NCBI GenBank assembly: GCA_030035585.1
Contig: CM057472.1
Location: 91,385,601 to 91,449,600, forward strand
DNA from: Dugong dugon
Lineage: Eukaryota; Chordata; Mammalia; Sirenia; Dugongidae
Reading direction: 5' to 3'
Length of the DNA: 64,000 nt
Positions 44,143-55,707 of the stretch are shown here, in pieces. The notes below the pieces were generated by a model. That model was not told the origin of the DNA and did not search any database. It saw only the letters and a program-made list of their open reading frames with translations. Position 1 is the first letter of the stretch. The number at the start of each line of letters is the position of its first letter. The translations under genes were made by a program, and so were the position numbers.

Positions 44143-46118
44143 CAGCACTAAGCTCATACCTATCAATAATTACACTGAATGTGAATGGACTAAATGCACC
44201 AATAAAGAGACAGAGAGTGGCAGATTGGATGAAAAAACTCAATCCATCTATATGCTGCCTACAAGAGACACACCTTAGACTTCAAGACACAAACAAACTA
44301 AAACTCAAAAGATGGAAAAAACTATATCAAGCAAACAACACTCAAAAAAGAGAAGAAGTGGTAATATTAATCTCTGACAAAATAGACTTTAAAGTAAAAT
44401 CCACCACAAAGGATAAGGAAGGACACTATGTAATTATTAAAGGGTCAATACACCAGGAGGACATAAGTATAGTAAATACTTATGCACTCAATGACAGGGC
44501 TCCAAAATATGTAAACTCTAACAGCATTGAAAGGAAAGATAGACAGCTCCACAATAGTAGTAGGAGACTTCAATATATCACTTTCAGTGAAGGACAGAAC
44601 AGCCAGAAAGAAGCTCAAGAAAGACACGGAAGATCTAAATGCTACAATCAACCAGCTTGATCTCATAGACATATACCAAACACTCCACCCAACAGCAGCC
44701 AAGTATACTTTCTTTTCCAATGCACATGGAACATTCTCCAGAAGACCACATATTAGGCCATAAAGCAAGCCTTAACAAAATCAAAGCACTGAAATATTAC
44801 AAAGCATCTTTTTTGACCATAAAGCCATAAAAGTAGAAATCAATAACAGAAAAAGCAAGAAAAAAAAAAATCAAACACATGGAAACTGAACAATACCTTG
44901 CTCAAAAACTACTGGGTTATAGAACAAATTAAGGATGGAATAAAGAAATTCATAGAATCAAACGAGATTGAAAATACATCCTACCAGAACCTTTGTGACA
45001 CAGCAAAAGCAGTGATCAGAAGTCAGTTTATAGCAATAAATCTACACATCCAAAAAGAAGGAAGGGCCAAAATCAAAACATTAACCCTGTAACTCAAACA
45101 AGTAGAAAGAGAGCAGCAAAAGAAGACCTTAGGCCTCCAGAAGAAAGGAAATAATAAGAATTAGAGCAGAATTAAATGAAATAGAGAATAGAAAAACAAC
45201 TGAAAAAGTTAACAAGACCAAAAACTGGTTCTCTCAAAAGATCAACAAAATCGACAGACTGTTGGCCAAACCAACAAAAGAAAAACTGGAGAGGAAGCAG
45301 ATAACCCATATAAGAAATGAGATGGGTGATATCACAACAGGCCCAACTGAAATTAAAAGAATCATAACAGTTAACATGCAAAATTGTACTCTGACAAATT
45401 TGAAAACCTAGAGGAAATGGACAAATTTCTAGAAACTCACTACCTACCTAAACTAACACAAACAGAGGTAGAGCAACTAAATAAACCCATAACAAAAGAA
45501 GAGACTGAAAAGGTTATTAAAAAACTCCCACCAAAAACGCCCTGGCCCTGATGGCTTCATTGGAGAATTCTACCAAACTTTCAGAGAAGAGTTTACATCC
45601 TACTGCTGAATGTATTTCAGAGCATAGGAAAGGATGGAATACTCCCAAACTCATTCTATGAGCCAGCATAACCCTGATACAAAAACCAGGTAAAGACACT
45701 ACAAAAAAAGAAAATTACCGACCAATATTCCTCATGAACATTGATGCAAAAATCCTCAACAAAATTCTAACCAATAGAATTCAGCAACATACCAAAAAAT
45801 AATTCACCATGATCAGGTGGGATTTATACCAGTTATGCAGGATGGTTCCACATTAGAAAAACAGTCAATGTGCTCCATCACATAAACAAAACAAAAGACA
45901 AGAACCACATGATCTTACCAATCAATGCAGAAAAGGCATTTGACAAAGTCCAACACCAATTCATGATAAAAACTCTCAACAAAATAGGAATAGAAGGGAA
46001 ATTCCTCAACATAATTGAGGGCATTTATACAAAGCCAACAGGCAACATCATCCTAAATGGAGAGACTTTGAAAGTTTTCCCCTTTAGAACCAACCAGACA
46101 AGGATGCCCTTTATCACT
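44139..46118 (+). pseudogene. L1-C ORF2, frameshifted and truncated
   Basis: The endonuclease start ('LNVNGLNAPIKRQRVADWM', 'CCLQETHL') is clear. 'VVGDFN' appears in another frame at 44527-44763, and 'FSRRPHIRP' marks a further frame loss. Reverse-transcriptase pieces include the '[14 protein letters not shown]' motif at 45870-46124. At least five frame breaks and stops occur. It ends before the 'FADD' motif. Confidence 0.9.
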
Positions 46119-46358
46119 GGCTAACATCTACTTGATGACTACTCTGTCCCAGGCCCTTTTACACACATCTTTTTATCCATTTATTCATTTAATCCTTACA
46201 ACAACTCTGTGAAATAGATACTCTTATTTTTCCCATCTGAGGAAATTAGACAACAGTTTAGGGTAAGTAACTTTACCAAGAGCATACCATTAGTGTGTAT
46301 CAGAGCAGAGATTTGGAATCGGTTCGTTTGGGCCTGGAAACTGTGCCTTTAACCACCG
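46119..46358 (+). repeat. MIR SINE, ancient copy
   Basis: 'catctacttgatgactactc', 'ttcatttaatccttacaaca', 'actctgtgaaatagatactc' and 'catctgaggaaattagac' are in MIR order. It abuts the broken end of L1-C directly. Confidence 0.85.
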
Positions 46359-46444
46359 TTTTTGTCTTTTCTTCTTTCATAAGTGAAGTGGAAAGCAATC
46401 TAAGAATGCATGCATTTATTTGATATCTTCAATTCTTCTCTGTC

Positions 46445-46955
46445 TTAGGCTGGATTCTTTAGAGAAGCAAAACCAGTAAAGCATATAAATACATAAAGAG
46501 GTTCATATGAAGGAAATGGCTCACGAGTTTGTAGAGGCAGGAAAGTCCCAAGTCCATGGATCAGGCTGGAGGCTTCTCCAGATTCCCATAGCAGCAGGGG
46601 CTGTCAAAATCAACCAAGATTAGAAAATCAGAGAGCAACACCCTTGCTCACAGGCTGAGAAGATCAATGAATCTCAAGATCGACAGGCAAGACTGCAGGT
46701 AAGCTGTTAGTTCAAGTCCCAAGAACCGGACGTCAGACAAACAGGAGCCAGCTGCAAGATCCAGTGCAAGCAAAAAGCCTATGAGCCTTGCCAGAATGTC
46801 CACCTACATTCAATACAGGCCACAAGCCCAAGGAAACTCCCTTTCAGCTGATTGACTACTCCCATCATGGAGGTGATCACAAATTATACGACTGCCAAAC
46901 CCTTGAGAATCATAGTCCAGCCAAGTTGACACACAACCTTAACAATCACGCTTAC
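46445..46955 (+). repeat. Ancient interspersed repeat, family not assigned
   Basis: 'ggctggattctttagagaag', 'gaaggaaatggctcacgagt', 'caggctggaggcttctcc', 'gtcccaagaaccggacgtc' and the end 'ccaagttgacacacaacctt' follow the order of a known dispersed mammalian repeat. I recognise the pattern but cannot name the family. Confidence 0.55.
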
Positions 46956-47189
46956 CATTCCCTCTTAACCAACTTACTTGAAATTACTGAGGCTTTTGTT
47001 TTTGGTTGGTGTCTCACACTGCTTTCTTCATTTGATTTCTGAGCACCACATTCTCTTGCTTTTCCTATTATATACCTGGTGTCTTCTTGCTCTCCTTGGA
47101 TAATTCCCATCACCCTAAATCTTAAATAGTGGGATGTTTTGAGCTCAGGCCTTGAATAGCTTCTGTTCTCAATAAATATTCAATTGCTA

Positions 47190-47608
47190 GTTGATTTTAT
47201 GCAATCCCAGAGATATAAATATTATTTTTACACTAAGACTCCCATGCTTTTCTCCAGATTTTTTCCCTGAACCCCAGACTCAAATGCCTTCTCAACACAT
47301 CAACTTGATATCTATAAACACTTCAAACATAATGTGTTTAAGACTTAACTATTGGAATTTCTAATAAAACTAGCCCATGTCAGTTAAAGAAAATTCCATT
47401 CTCTAGTGACTCATGACAAACAAACAAACACACAAAAAAGTTTTGAGTTATCCATGACTGCTATCTTTTTCTTTCATTCTACATTCAATCTTTTAGCAAA
47501 TCCTCCTTTGCTATCTTCAAACATGTCAGTTTCATGTATGGGCTTTCACTTTTGATTATTCCTTTTGACCGGCAGACCTTTTCCTCAAGAATTCGCCTGA
47601 TTTGATAA
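47190..47608 (+). repeat. L2 LINE fragment
   Basis: 'tgccttctcaacacatcaac', 'ttgatatctataaacacttc', 'agttatccatgactgctatc', 'acattcaatcttttagcaaa' and 'tcctcctttgctatcttc' follow L2 3'-region order. Confidence 0.65.
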
Positions 47609-47609
47609 A

Positions 47610-48041
47610 TAAAATTTTCTACACCATACTTTGGTGAGTAGTGTCCAGGGTCTTAAAAGTTTATGAACAGCCATCAAAGATACTCCACTGGTTCCACCTC
47701 ATCTGGAGCAAGAAAGAATGAAGAAAACCAAAGACACAAGGAAGGATTAGTCCAAAAGACTAATGAACCAAAACTACCACAGTCTCCAACAGAGTTGAGT
47801 CCAGCACAACTAGATGGTGCCTGGCTACCACCACTGACTGCTCTGACAAGGATCACAATAGAGGGTCCTGTACAGAGCTGGAGAAAAGTATAGAACAAAA
47901 TGCTAACTCACAACAAAAAAAAAAAAAGACCAGACTTACTGGTCTGACAGAGACTGGTGAAGCCCTGAGAGTACAGCCCCTGGATACCTTCTTAACTTAG
48001 TCCTGAAGTCACTCCTGAGGTTCACCCTTCAGCCAAAGATT
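47610..48041 (+). mobile_element. L1 3'UTR fragment, part 1 (interrupted)
   Basis: Matches the L1-A 3'UTR from about 26845 ('tttggtgagtagtgtccagg', 'gccatcaaagatactccact', 'actagatggtgcctggctac') through the internal A-run near 47914 to 'ttcacccttcagccaaagat'. It resumes at 51257 after an RTE insertion. It may belong to the lost 3' half of L1-C, but 1.5 kb of unrelated sequence lies between. Confidence 0.88.
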
Positions 48042-51000
48042 GTTGTTGTTTTTGTTAGGTGCCATCGAGTCAGTTCTGACTCATAGCATACCTATGGACA
48101 ACAGAACAAAACACTGCCCTATCCTGCACCATCCTCACAATTGTTGCTATGACTGAGTCCATTGTTGCAGCCACTGTGTCAATCCATCTCTTTGAGGGTC
48201 TTCTTTTTTGCTGACCTTTTACTTTACCAAGCATGATGTCCTTCTCCAGGGACTGATCCTTCCTGATAACATGTCCAAAGTATGTGAGGCGTCATCTAGC
48301 CATCCTTGCTTCTAAGGAGCATTCAGGTTGCAATTCTTCCAAGACAGATTTGTTCACTCTTTTGGCAGTCCATGGTATATTCAATATTCTTTGCCAACAC
48401 CACAATCCAAAGGCATCAATCCTTCTTCGGGCTTCCTTATTCATGGTCCAGCTTTTGCATGCATATGAGGTCATTGAAAACATCATGTCTTGCATCAGGC
48501 GTACCTTAGTCCTCAAGGTGACATCTTTGCTTTTTTAAAGAGATCTTTTGCAGCAGATTTTCCCAATGCAACACATCCTTTGATTTCTTGACTGCTTCTT
48601 CCATGGGTGTTGATTGTGGATCCAAGTAAAATGAAATCCTTGACAACCTCAATCTTTTCTCCCTTTATCATGATGTTGCTTATTGATCCACTTTTGCAGA
48701 TTTTTGCTTTCTTTATGTAGGTGTAAACCATACTGAAGGCTTGGTCTTTGATCTTCATCAGTAAGTTCTTCAAGTCCCCTTCACTTTCAGTAAGCAAGTT
48801 TGTGTCATTTGCATAACGCAGGTTGTTTATGAGTCTTCCTCCAATCCTGAGACCACGTTCTTCTTCATATAATCCAGATTCTCAGATTATTTCCTCAGCA
48901 TACAGATTGACTAGGTACGGTGAAAGGATACAACCTTGAAACACACCTTCCCTGACTTTAAACCATGCAGTATCCCCTTGTTCTGTTCGAACAGCTGCCT
49001 CTTGACCCAAGTACAGATTCCTCATGAGCACAATTAAATGTTCTGGAATTCCCATTCTTCACAATGTTATCCATAGTTTATTATGATTAACGCAGTCAAA
49101 TGCCTTAGCATAGCCAATAAAACAGCTAAACATCTTTCTGGTATTCTCTGCTTTCAGCCAGGACCCATCTGACATCAACAATGATATCCCTGGTTCCAAG
49201 CCGTCTTCTGAATCCAACTTGAATTTCTGGCAGTTCCCTGTCAATATACTGCTGCAGCTGCTTTTGAGTGATCTTCAGCAAAATTTTGCTTGCATGTGAT
49301 ATTGATGACATTGTTCAGTAATTCCGCATTCGGTTGGATCACCTTTCTTGGGAATAGGCATAAATATGGATATCTTCCAGTCAACTGGCCAGGTAGCTGT
49401 CTTCCAAATTTCTTGGCATAGACACTTTAGCACTTCCAGTGCTGCATCCATTTGTTGAAACATCTCAATTGGTATTCCCTCAATTCCTGAAGCCTTGTTT
49501 TTCACCAGTGCCTTCAGTGCAGCTTGGACTTCTTCCTTCAGTACCGTCGGTTCCTGATTATATGTTACCTCCTGAAATGGTTGAAGGTCGACCAATTCTT
49601 TTTGGTATAGTGACTTTGTGTATTCTTTCCATCTTCTTTTGATGTTTCCTGCATTGTTTAGCATTTTCCCCATAGAATCCTTCAGTATTGCAATTAGAGG
49701 CTTGAATTTTTGTCCAGTTCTTTCAGCTTGAGAAATACTGAGTGTGTTCTTCTCTTTTGGTTTTCTAACTCCAGGTCTTTGCACATAATACTTTACTTTG
49801 TCTTCTTGAGCCACCCTTTGAGATCTTCTGTTCAGCTCTTTTATTTCATCATGTTTTCCTTTTGCTTTACCTACTCAAAGTTCAAGAGCAAGTTTCAGAG
49901 TCTCTTATGGCATCCATTTTGGTCTTTTCTTTCTCTCCTGTCTTTTTAATGACCTCTTGTTTTCTTCATGTATGATGTCCTTGATGTCATTCTACAACTC
50001 ATCTCGTCTTTGGTCATTAGTGTTCAATGCATGAAGTCTATTCTTGAGATGGTCTCTAAATTCAGGTGGAATATACTTAGGGTTGTACTTTGGCTCTATT
50101 AGACATGTTCTAATATTTTTCAGTTTTAACTTGAGCTTGCATACGAGTAATTGATGGTCTGATCTGCAGTCGGTCCCACGACTTTTTCAAACTGATGATA
50201 TTGAGATTTTCCATTGTCTCTTTCCAAAGATGTAGTCAATTTGATTCCTGTGTATTCCATGTGGGGAGGTCCATGTGTGTAGTCACTGTTTATGTTGTTG
50301 AAAAAGGTATTTGCAATGAAGAAGTCATTGGTCTTGCAAAATTCAATCATACTATCTCCACCATCATTTCTATCGCCAAGGCCATATTTTACAACTACAG
50401 ATCCTTCTTTATTTCCAGCTTTCCAATTCCAATCACCAGTAATTATCAGTGTATCCTGATTGTATGTTTGATCAATTTCAGACTGCAGAAGGTAGTAAAA
50501 ATCTTCAGTTATTTCATCTTTGGCTTTAGTGGTTTGTGGGTAAATTTAAATAATAGTCGTATTAACCGGTTTTCCTTGTAGATGAATGGATATTATCCTA
50601 TCACTGACATCATTGTACTTCAGGATAGATTTTGAAAGGGTCTTTTTGATGATGAATGCAATGCCATTCCTCTTCAAGTTGTCATTCCCGGCATAGTAGA
50701 CCATATTATTTCTGATTCAAAATGACCAATACTAGTCCATTTCAGCTCACTAATGATTAGGATATTGATCTTTATGTGTCACATTTCATTTTGACAACTT
50801 CCAATTTTCCTAGATTCACACTTTGTACATTCTATGTTCCAATTATTAATGGATGTTTGCAGCTGTTTCTTCTCATTTTGAGTAGTGTCACATCAGCAAA
50901 TGAAGGTCTCAAAAGCTTGATTCCATCCAAATCATTAAGGTCAACTCTACTTTAAGGAGGCAGCTCTTTTCCAGTAGTATTTTGAGTGCCTTCCAAACTG

Positions 51001-51244
51001 AGGGGCTCATTTTTTGACACTATATCAGACAATGTTCCGCTGCTATTCATAAAGTTTCGCTGGCTAATTCTTTTCAGAAGTAGACTGCTGGGTACTTCTT
51101 CCTACTCTGTCTTAGTCTGGAAGCTCAGCTTTAACCTGTCCACCATTGGTGACCTTGCTAGTATCTGAATACTGGTGGCATAGCTTCCAGTATCACAGCA
51201 ACACAAAATCTCCACAGTACGACAAACTGACAGACATGTAGGGG
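48042..51244 (-). mobile_element. RTE (BovB-like) LINE, nearly full length (3.2 kb), antisense
   Basis: A 12-bp TSD, 'cagccaaagatt', lies at 48030-48041 and 51245-51256. The 3.2-kb length fits a full BovB-type element. Read on the minus strand: 5' leader (51244 to about 51000), endonuclease with an SDH motif read from about 50162 to 50142, then reverse transcriptase (49275-49814 with 'ALVKNKASGIEGIPIEMF', 49059-49244 with 'FIGYAKAFDCVNHNKLW'), and the 3' end with an AAC-type tail (seen as 'gttgttgtttttgtt' at 48042). Several frameshifts and stops make it inactive. BovB-type RTEs have a patchy distribution attributed to horizontal transfer. Confidence 0.92.
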
Positions 51245-51256
51245 CAGCCAAAGATT

Positions 51257-51497
51257 AGACACGCCCGTGAAACAAAATGAGATCAAGCAGACATACCTGC
51301 TCAGAGGCAAGGACAAGAAGCCAGGATGGGCAGGAAAGCTGGTAATGGAGAACCCAAGGTGAAGAAAGGGAGAGTGTTGACACGTCATTGGGTTGACAAC
51401 CAATGTCTCAAAGCAATATGTGTATTAATAGTTTAATAAGAAACTAATTTGTCCTGTAAACTTTCATCAGAAGCACAATTAAAAAAAAAAAAAAAGA
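51257..51497 (+). mobile_element. L1 3'UTR fragment, part 2, with poly(A)
   Basis: Continues the L1 from 48041: 'cccgtgaaacaaaatgagat', 'ctggtaatggagaacccaag', 'aaactaatttgtcctgtaaa', ending in A15 at about 51481-51496. Only a single 3'UTR unit is present, unlike two in L1-D and three in L1-A and L1-B. Confidence 0.88.
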
Positions 51498-51514
51498 TTA
51501 AAGGTTGTGTTTTA

Positions 51515-52219
51515 TGAGGACTAGAGAAACAGTTGCAGCAGTACATTGACAGGGAACTGCCAGAAATTCAAGCCAGATTCAGAAAAGAACATGGAAGGAG
51601 GGATACCATTGCTGATGTCAGATGGATACTGGTTAAAAGCAGAGAATATCAGAAAGATGTTTTCCTGTGTTTTATTGACTGTGCAAGGGCCCTCAGGATG
51701 TGGATCATAACAAATTATGGATAACATTGCAAAGAATGAGAATTCTAGAACAATTAATTGAGCTCATGAGGAACCTGTACATAGACCAAGAGGCAGTTGT
51801 TTGAACAGAACAAGGGGATACTGCATGGTTTAAACTTAGGAATGTTGTGCATCAGGGTTGTATCCTTTCACCATACTTGTTCAATCTGTATGCTGAGTAA
51901 ATAATTCCAGAAAGTGGACTATATGAAGAAGAAGGCAGCATCAGGATTGGTGAAGTCTCACTAACAACTTGTGTTATGCAGATGACACAACCTTGCTCGC
52001 TGAAAGTGAAGAGGACTTGAAGTACTTACTGATGAAGATCAAAGACCACAGCCTTCAGTATGGATTACACCTCAACATAGAGAAAACAGAAATCCTCACA
52101 AGTGGACCAATAAGCAACATCATGATAAACAGAGAAAAGATTGAACTTGTCAAGGATTTCATTGCACTTGGATCCATAATCAAGGCCCATGGAAGCAGCA
52201 GTTCAAGAAATCAAACAGC
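51515..52219 (+). mobile_element. RTE LINE, part 1 (5'-truncated, interrupted by L1-B)
   Basis: Begins in the reverse transcriptase ('QQYIDRELPEIQARFRKEHG', 51533-51724) and includes 'CYADDTTLLAESEEDLKYLL' (51969 on), the RT active-site motif. The frame is broken near 51724. It runs to 'aagaaatcaaacagc' (52205-52219), which is repeated at 61029-61043 after L1-B. It starts 18 bp after the poly(A) of the old L1. No TSD was identified for the RTE itself. Confidence 0.9.
52205..52219. repeat. 5' TSD of L1-B (within RTE)
   Basis: 'aagaaatcaaacagc', exact copy at 61029-61043. It is RTE sequence duplicated by the L1-B insertion. Confidence 0.93.
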
Positions 52220-52229
52220 GGAGGTGGGG

Positions 52230-52238
52230 CAAGATGGC
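52230..52238 (+). promoter_or_regulatory. YY1-type motif at L1-B 5' end
   Basis: 'caagatggc' is 10 bases inside the element, as in L1-A. Confidence 0.75.
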
Positions 52239-52590
52239 GCTCTAGGCAGAAGCACCACGCCGTCCCTCCACAGCAAAGATCCGAAAAACTAAGCCTAACA
52301 CAGAATCAACAATCCTGAAACCCTAGAACACCAAATGAAGAGATAAAGAACTCAGCCAAACACCAAACGGAGTGAGAATACTAAAAGAGAATGGAGAGCG
52401 AGGAGAGACTCATGCAGAGATTCCTTACCAGCTAACGCAGCGCAGATCCACCATCTTGGATTCCTATCGGAGACCAGCGAACGGGAGAGCAGCCTTGCAG
52501 AGCATCCAGTGGGAGACAGAACGACCGGTAAACTGCGGTGCATGCTTTCCCACCCCCCCACCCCTCTCCGCCTCGGCTGGGGCTCCCCTG

Positions 52591-53440
52591 CTTTCCGTGG
52601 CCAGGGTCCCTGGGCTGGGGGGCGCCGGTGCTTGGATTCCGCGTGCCCCTGGGCTGGCGGCTTTCTGAGAACCATTTGCTGGCTGCTGGTGAAGCTTTTT
52701 CTGCCGCCTCCCCCTTCTTTTGCCTGGGTGCCTGGTTCCGAGTGTTGTCTTTGCTCTCTCCTGCGGGGCTGTGGGGCTGCGTTCGGGCGTGTGGCTGCTT
52801 CCAGGTCTGAGCTGCCGCACTGGTGAGATCCCGGGGCCTTTGTTTGTTCACCCCTCTGCTTTCCGTGGCCAGGGTCCCTGGGCTGGGGGGCGCCAGTGCT
52901 TGGATTCCGCGCGCCCAGGCTGGCGGCTTTCTGAGAGCCGTTTGCTGGCTGCTGGCGAAGCTTTTTATGCCGCCTCCCCCTCCTTTTGCCTGGGTGCCTG
53001 GTTCCGAGTGCTGTCTTTGCTCTCTCCTGCGGGGCTGTGGGGCTGCGTTCGGGCGTGTGGCTGCTTCCAGGTCTGAGCTGCCGCACTGGTGAGATCCCGG
53101 GGCCTTTGTTCGTTCACCCGTCTGCTTCCCGTGGCCATGGTCTCTTAACCCCAAGACTGTCGGCTGCTTGGAATTCGCGCCCCTGAGTGGGGGCTCTCTG
53201 GGTCCCATTTGTTGGCTGTTGGTGTGGCATTTTCTGCTTCTTCTGGTTTCTCGCTTGCCTCTCGCTGCCTCCCCCTCCTTTTGCCTGGGTGCCTGGTTCC
53301 GAGCGCCGTCTTTGGTCTCTCTTGCAGGGCTGTGGGACTGCGTTCGGGCATGTGGCTACTTCCAGGTCTGGGCTGCCGCGCTGGCGAGATCCCGGGGCCT
53401 TTGTTCGGTCACCCCTCTGCTTCCCGTGGCCACGGTCTCT
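52591..53440 (+). repeat. L1-B 5'UTR tandem units (about 266-295 bp)
   Basis: The marker 'ctttccgtggcc' or 'cttcccgtggcc' starts at 52591, 52859, 53125 and 53420, so spacing is 268, 266 and 295 bp. The last unit differs from L1-A: it has an extra 'cttcttctggtttctcgct' stretch and carries 'cttaaccccaagactgtcgg', which in L1-A occurs only once, at the array end. The array therefore differs between copies in unit composition. Confidence 0.88.
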
Positions 53441-54227
53441 TAACCCCGAGACTGCCAGCTGCTTGGAACTCGCGCCCCTGAGTGGGGGCTCTCTGAGTCC
53501 CATTTGTTGGCACTGACTGCTGGTGTTGCTTTTTTTTTTTTCTTTTTTCTTTTTTTAATTCTATTATTCTTCTTTTTTGATTAGTTTTGTCATCTTTTCC
53601 CTCTTTTTCCCTTTTGTCATTCTTCATTGCTTAATTTCTCATCTCTCTATCTCTTCCTTCTCTTTCTGATCCCTGAATACCAGGCGATGTACGCCTCTGT
53701 ACCTTCTGGCCAGGCTGTGCTGTGAAAACTGAGACCGACTCCCCCAGACCTCATAGCTGCATCGGTGGGATCCCTGGGAACTTTGCAGTTCTTTAACTTT
53801 TCTGATCTTTATTTGTTCATTCTTTCCTTTTCTTTCTCTTCCCCCTTCTGGTTTCCTCTATCCCATAGTCTCTCATCTGTACATTCCAACGTCAAGCTCC
53901 CCTAGCATTCTTTTATGTTTGTATGCTTTTTGCTCCTGCTCCTCTATCCTCTCTCCTATATCCAGCTTAGCTTCACACATAACCATCTTCCCGCTGCACC
54001 CTACCTACCTGCACCATGCACTTGACATCACACCACCAAGCTGTGCAGGCATGCCCTATTGGAACCTGCCCAGCACTGACTACCGACCGTCCTGGTGGCT
54101 GCGGTGAGTGCCATAAACAACCCGTCCCAGTGGCTCCTCTTCAGCTAGATCTGTCCAGCTGTACCACAAGGACGAAACAAACAAAAAAAAAAATCTACAA
54201 TCAATAAACGAGAGAAATATCTACTGA

Positions 54228-55277
54228 ATGCCCCGAAAACAGCAAACAATATCAAAACATTTACAAAAACAAGACAAGATGGCTCCAATAGGCGTCCAAA
54301 TTAAAACACCAAATAACTCTCCTGTGGAAGAAATTGCACTAGAAGTACCTTATAGGGAACTCAAATCACTAATACTCGGAATTTTCCAAGAACTGAGGCA
54401 AAAAGCTGACAAACACGAGGAAAAATTAGTCAAATTTATGGAAAATACAGACAAAAAATTGGAAGAATTCAGCAAGATGATGCAGGAACAAAATGCCAAA
54501 ATAAATTCACAACTCGAAATTATACAAAAACAACAATTAGAAATCCGAAAGATAAACAACAAGATTTCAGAAATGGACGGTGTCATAGAAGGGCTGAGAA
54601 GTAGATTTGAAACCATGGAAGACAGGATCAGTGGAACTGAAGACAAACACTTGGATACAACTCTGTTTCAGGAAAACTCAGAAAAAAGAACAAAGAAAAA
54701 TGAAGAGCCCCTGAGAGTTATGTGGGACACAATTAAAAGCAAAAACTTACGAGTGATTGGCATACCAGAACAGGTGGAGAAGACAGAAAACACAGAGAGG
54801 ATCATTGAAGAACTGCTGACAGAAAATTTTCCCAATATCATGAAAAATGAAAAGCTGGCCATCCAAGAAGCTCAACGAACCCCATATAGAAGGGACCCCA
54901 AAAGAAAATCACCAAGACATATCATATTCACACTCGCTAAAACTAAAGACAAACAAAGAATCCTGAGAGCAGATCGTGAAAAACAAGAAGTCACATACAG
55001 AGGAGAAACAATAAGAGTAAGCTCAGATTATTCGGCAGAAACCATGCAGGCAAGAAGGCAATGGGATGACATATATAAAATCTTGAAAGAAAAAAATTGT
55101 CAGCCAAGAATAATATATCCTGCAAAACTCTCATTCAGATTTGATGGTGAAATTAGGTCATTTCCAGATAAACAGAAACTAAAGGAATATGCAAAAGTCA
55201 AACCAAACTTACAATAATTATTAAAGGGAGTTCTTCGATCTGAGGACAAACAGCTTCAGCCCTCAGGCAGGACCTAA
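54228..55277 (+). pseudogene. L1-B ORF1, stop 20 codons before the end
   Basis: The same ORF1p as L1-A with the same start. The coiled coil, the RRM-like region ('NLRVIGIPEQVEKTENTERI') and most of the C-terminal domain are open. A TAA at 55215-55217 replaces the GAA of L1-A, giving a 329-residue product; the expected stop is at 55275-55277. The missing tail follows the conserved 'PAKLSFRFDGE' part, so partial function cannot be excluded. Confidence 0.92.
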
Positions 55278-55707
55278 GACCTAGGACGCACGTTCATATG
55301 AACCAGATACCATTCTAGGAACTGAACTGCAGAGGACTTTCCAAAAACAAAAGAAATACAACAGGGAATCAGAGAAATCAATCAAAGGATGACAACAACA
55401 TCAAAACAATGAAAGAGGGAACAAACGGCATAGGTATGGAACCTTCTAAAGGAGAGGAAGGCAAAGCGATACCAAGTAAGGGTAGACTGTTTCAAAATTA
55501 TAAAGATAAGGGTAAAATTCATGGTAACCACAAACAAAGTTAACAAACCAACTCATAAAAATAAAGACGAAAAACATAAAGTCTCAAAAAAACAAAACCT
55601 ACAAAAACAAAAGAAATGAGCACAAAATCCACAAACAAAAGTAACTCAGCACAAGAGAGTAAGAAGAACAAAGAAAACTTCAGCACCACAAAAAAAAGCA
55701 CTACAAA
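55278..55707 (+). other. L1-B ORF1-ORF2 spacer
   Basis: 430 bp, the same as L1-A. The lysine-rich frame starts at the same ATG (about 55521), but a one-base loss near 55590 shifts it, so it ends early. Confidence 0.75.

Larger units (their letters stand above)
41322..46118 (+). mobile_element. Older L1, 'L1-C', with 5' end but 3'-truncated
   Basis: The true 5' end is marked by 'gaggccaagatggcaaag'. The 5'UTR (41322-42693) lacks the 266-bp GC-rich units of L1-A and L1-B, so the promoter region is of a different type. ORF1 and ORF2 are recognisable but broken. The element stops abruptly within the reverse transcriptase, at the place equivalent to 'RQGCPLS', and joins a MIR. L1 insertions normally lose the 5' end, so a later deletion or rearrangement removed the 3' half. 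Confidence 0.9.

Noticed and set aside
47410-47440. A short 'acaaacaaacaaacacac' run as an RTE tail
   Set aside because: No RTE 3' block precedes it; it is simple repeat within L2-like sequence.
48292-48516. Short minus-strand frames as separate genes
   Set aside because: They are fragments of the broken RTE reading frame.
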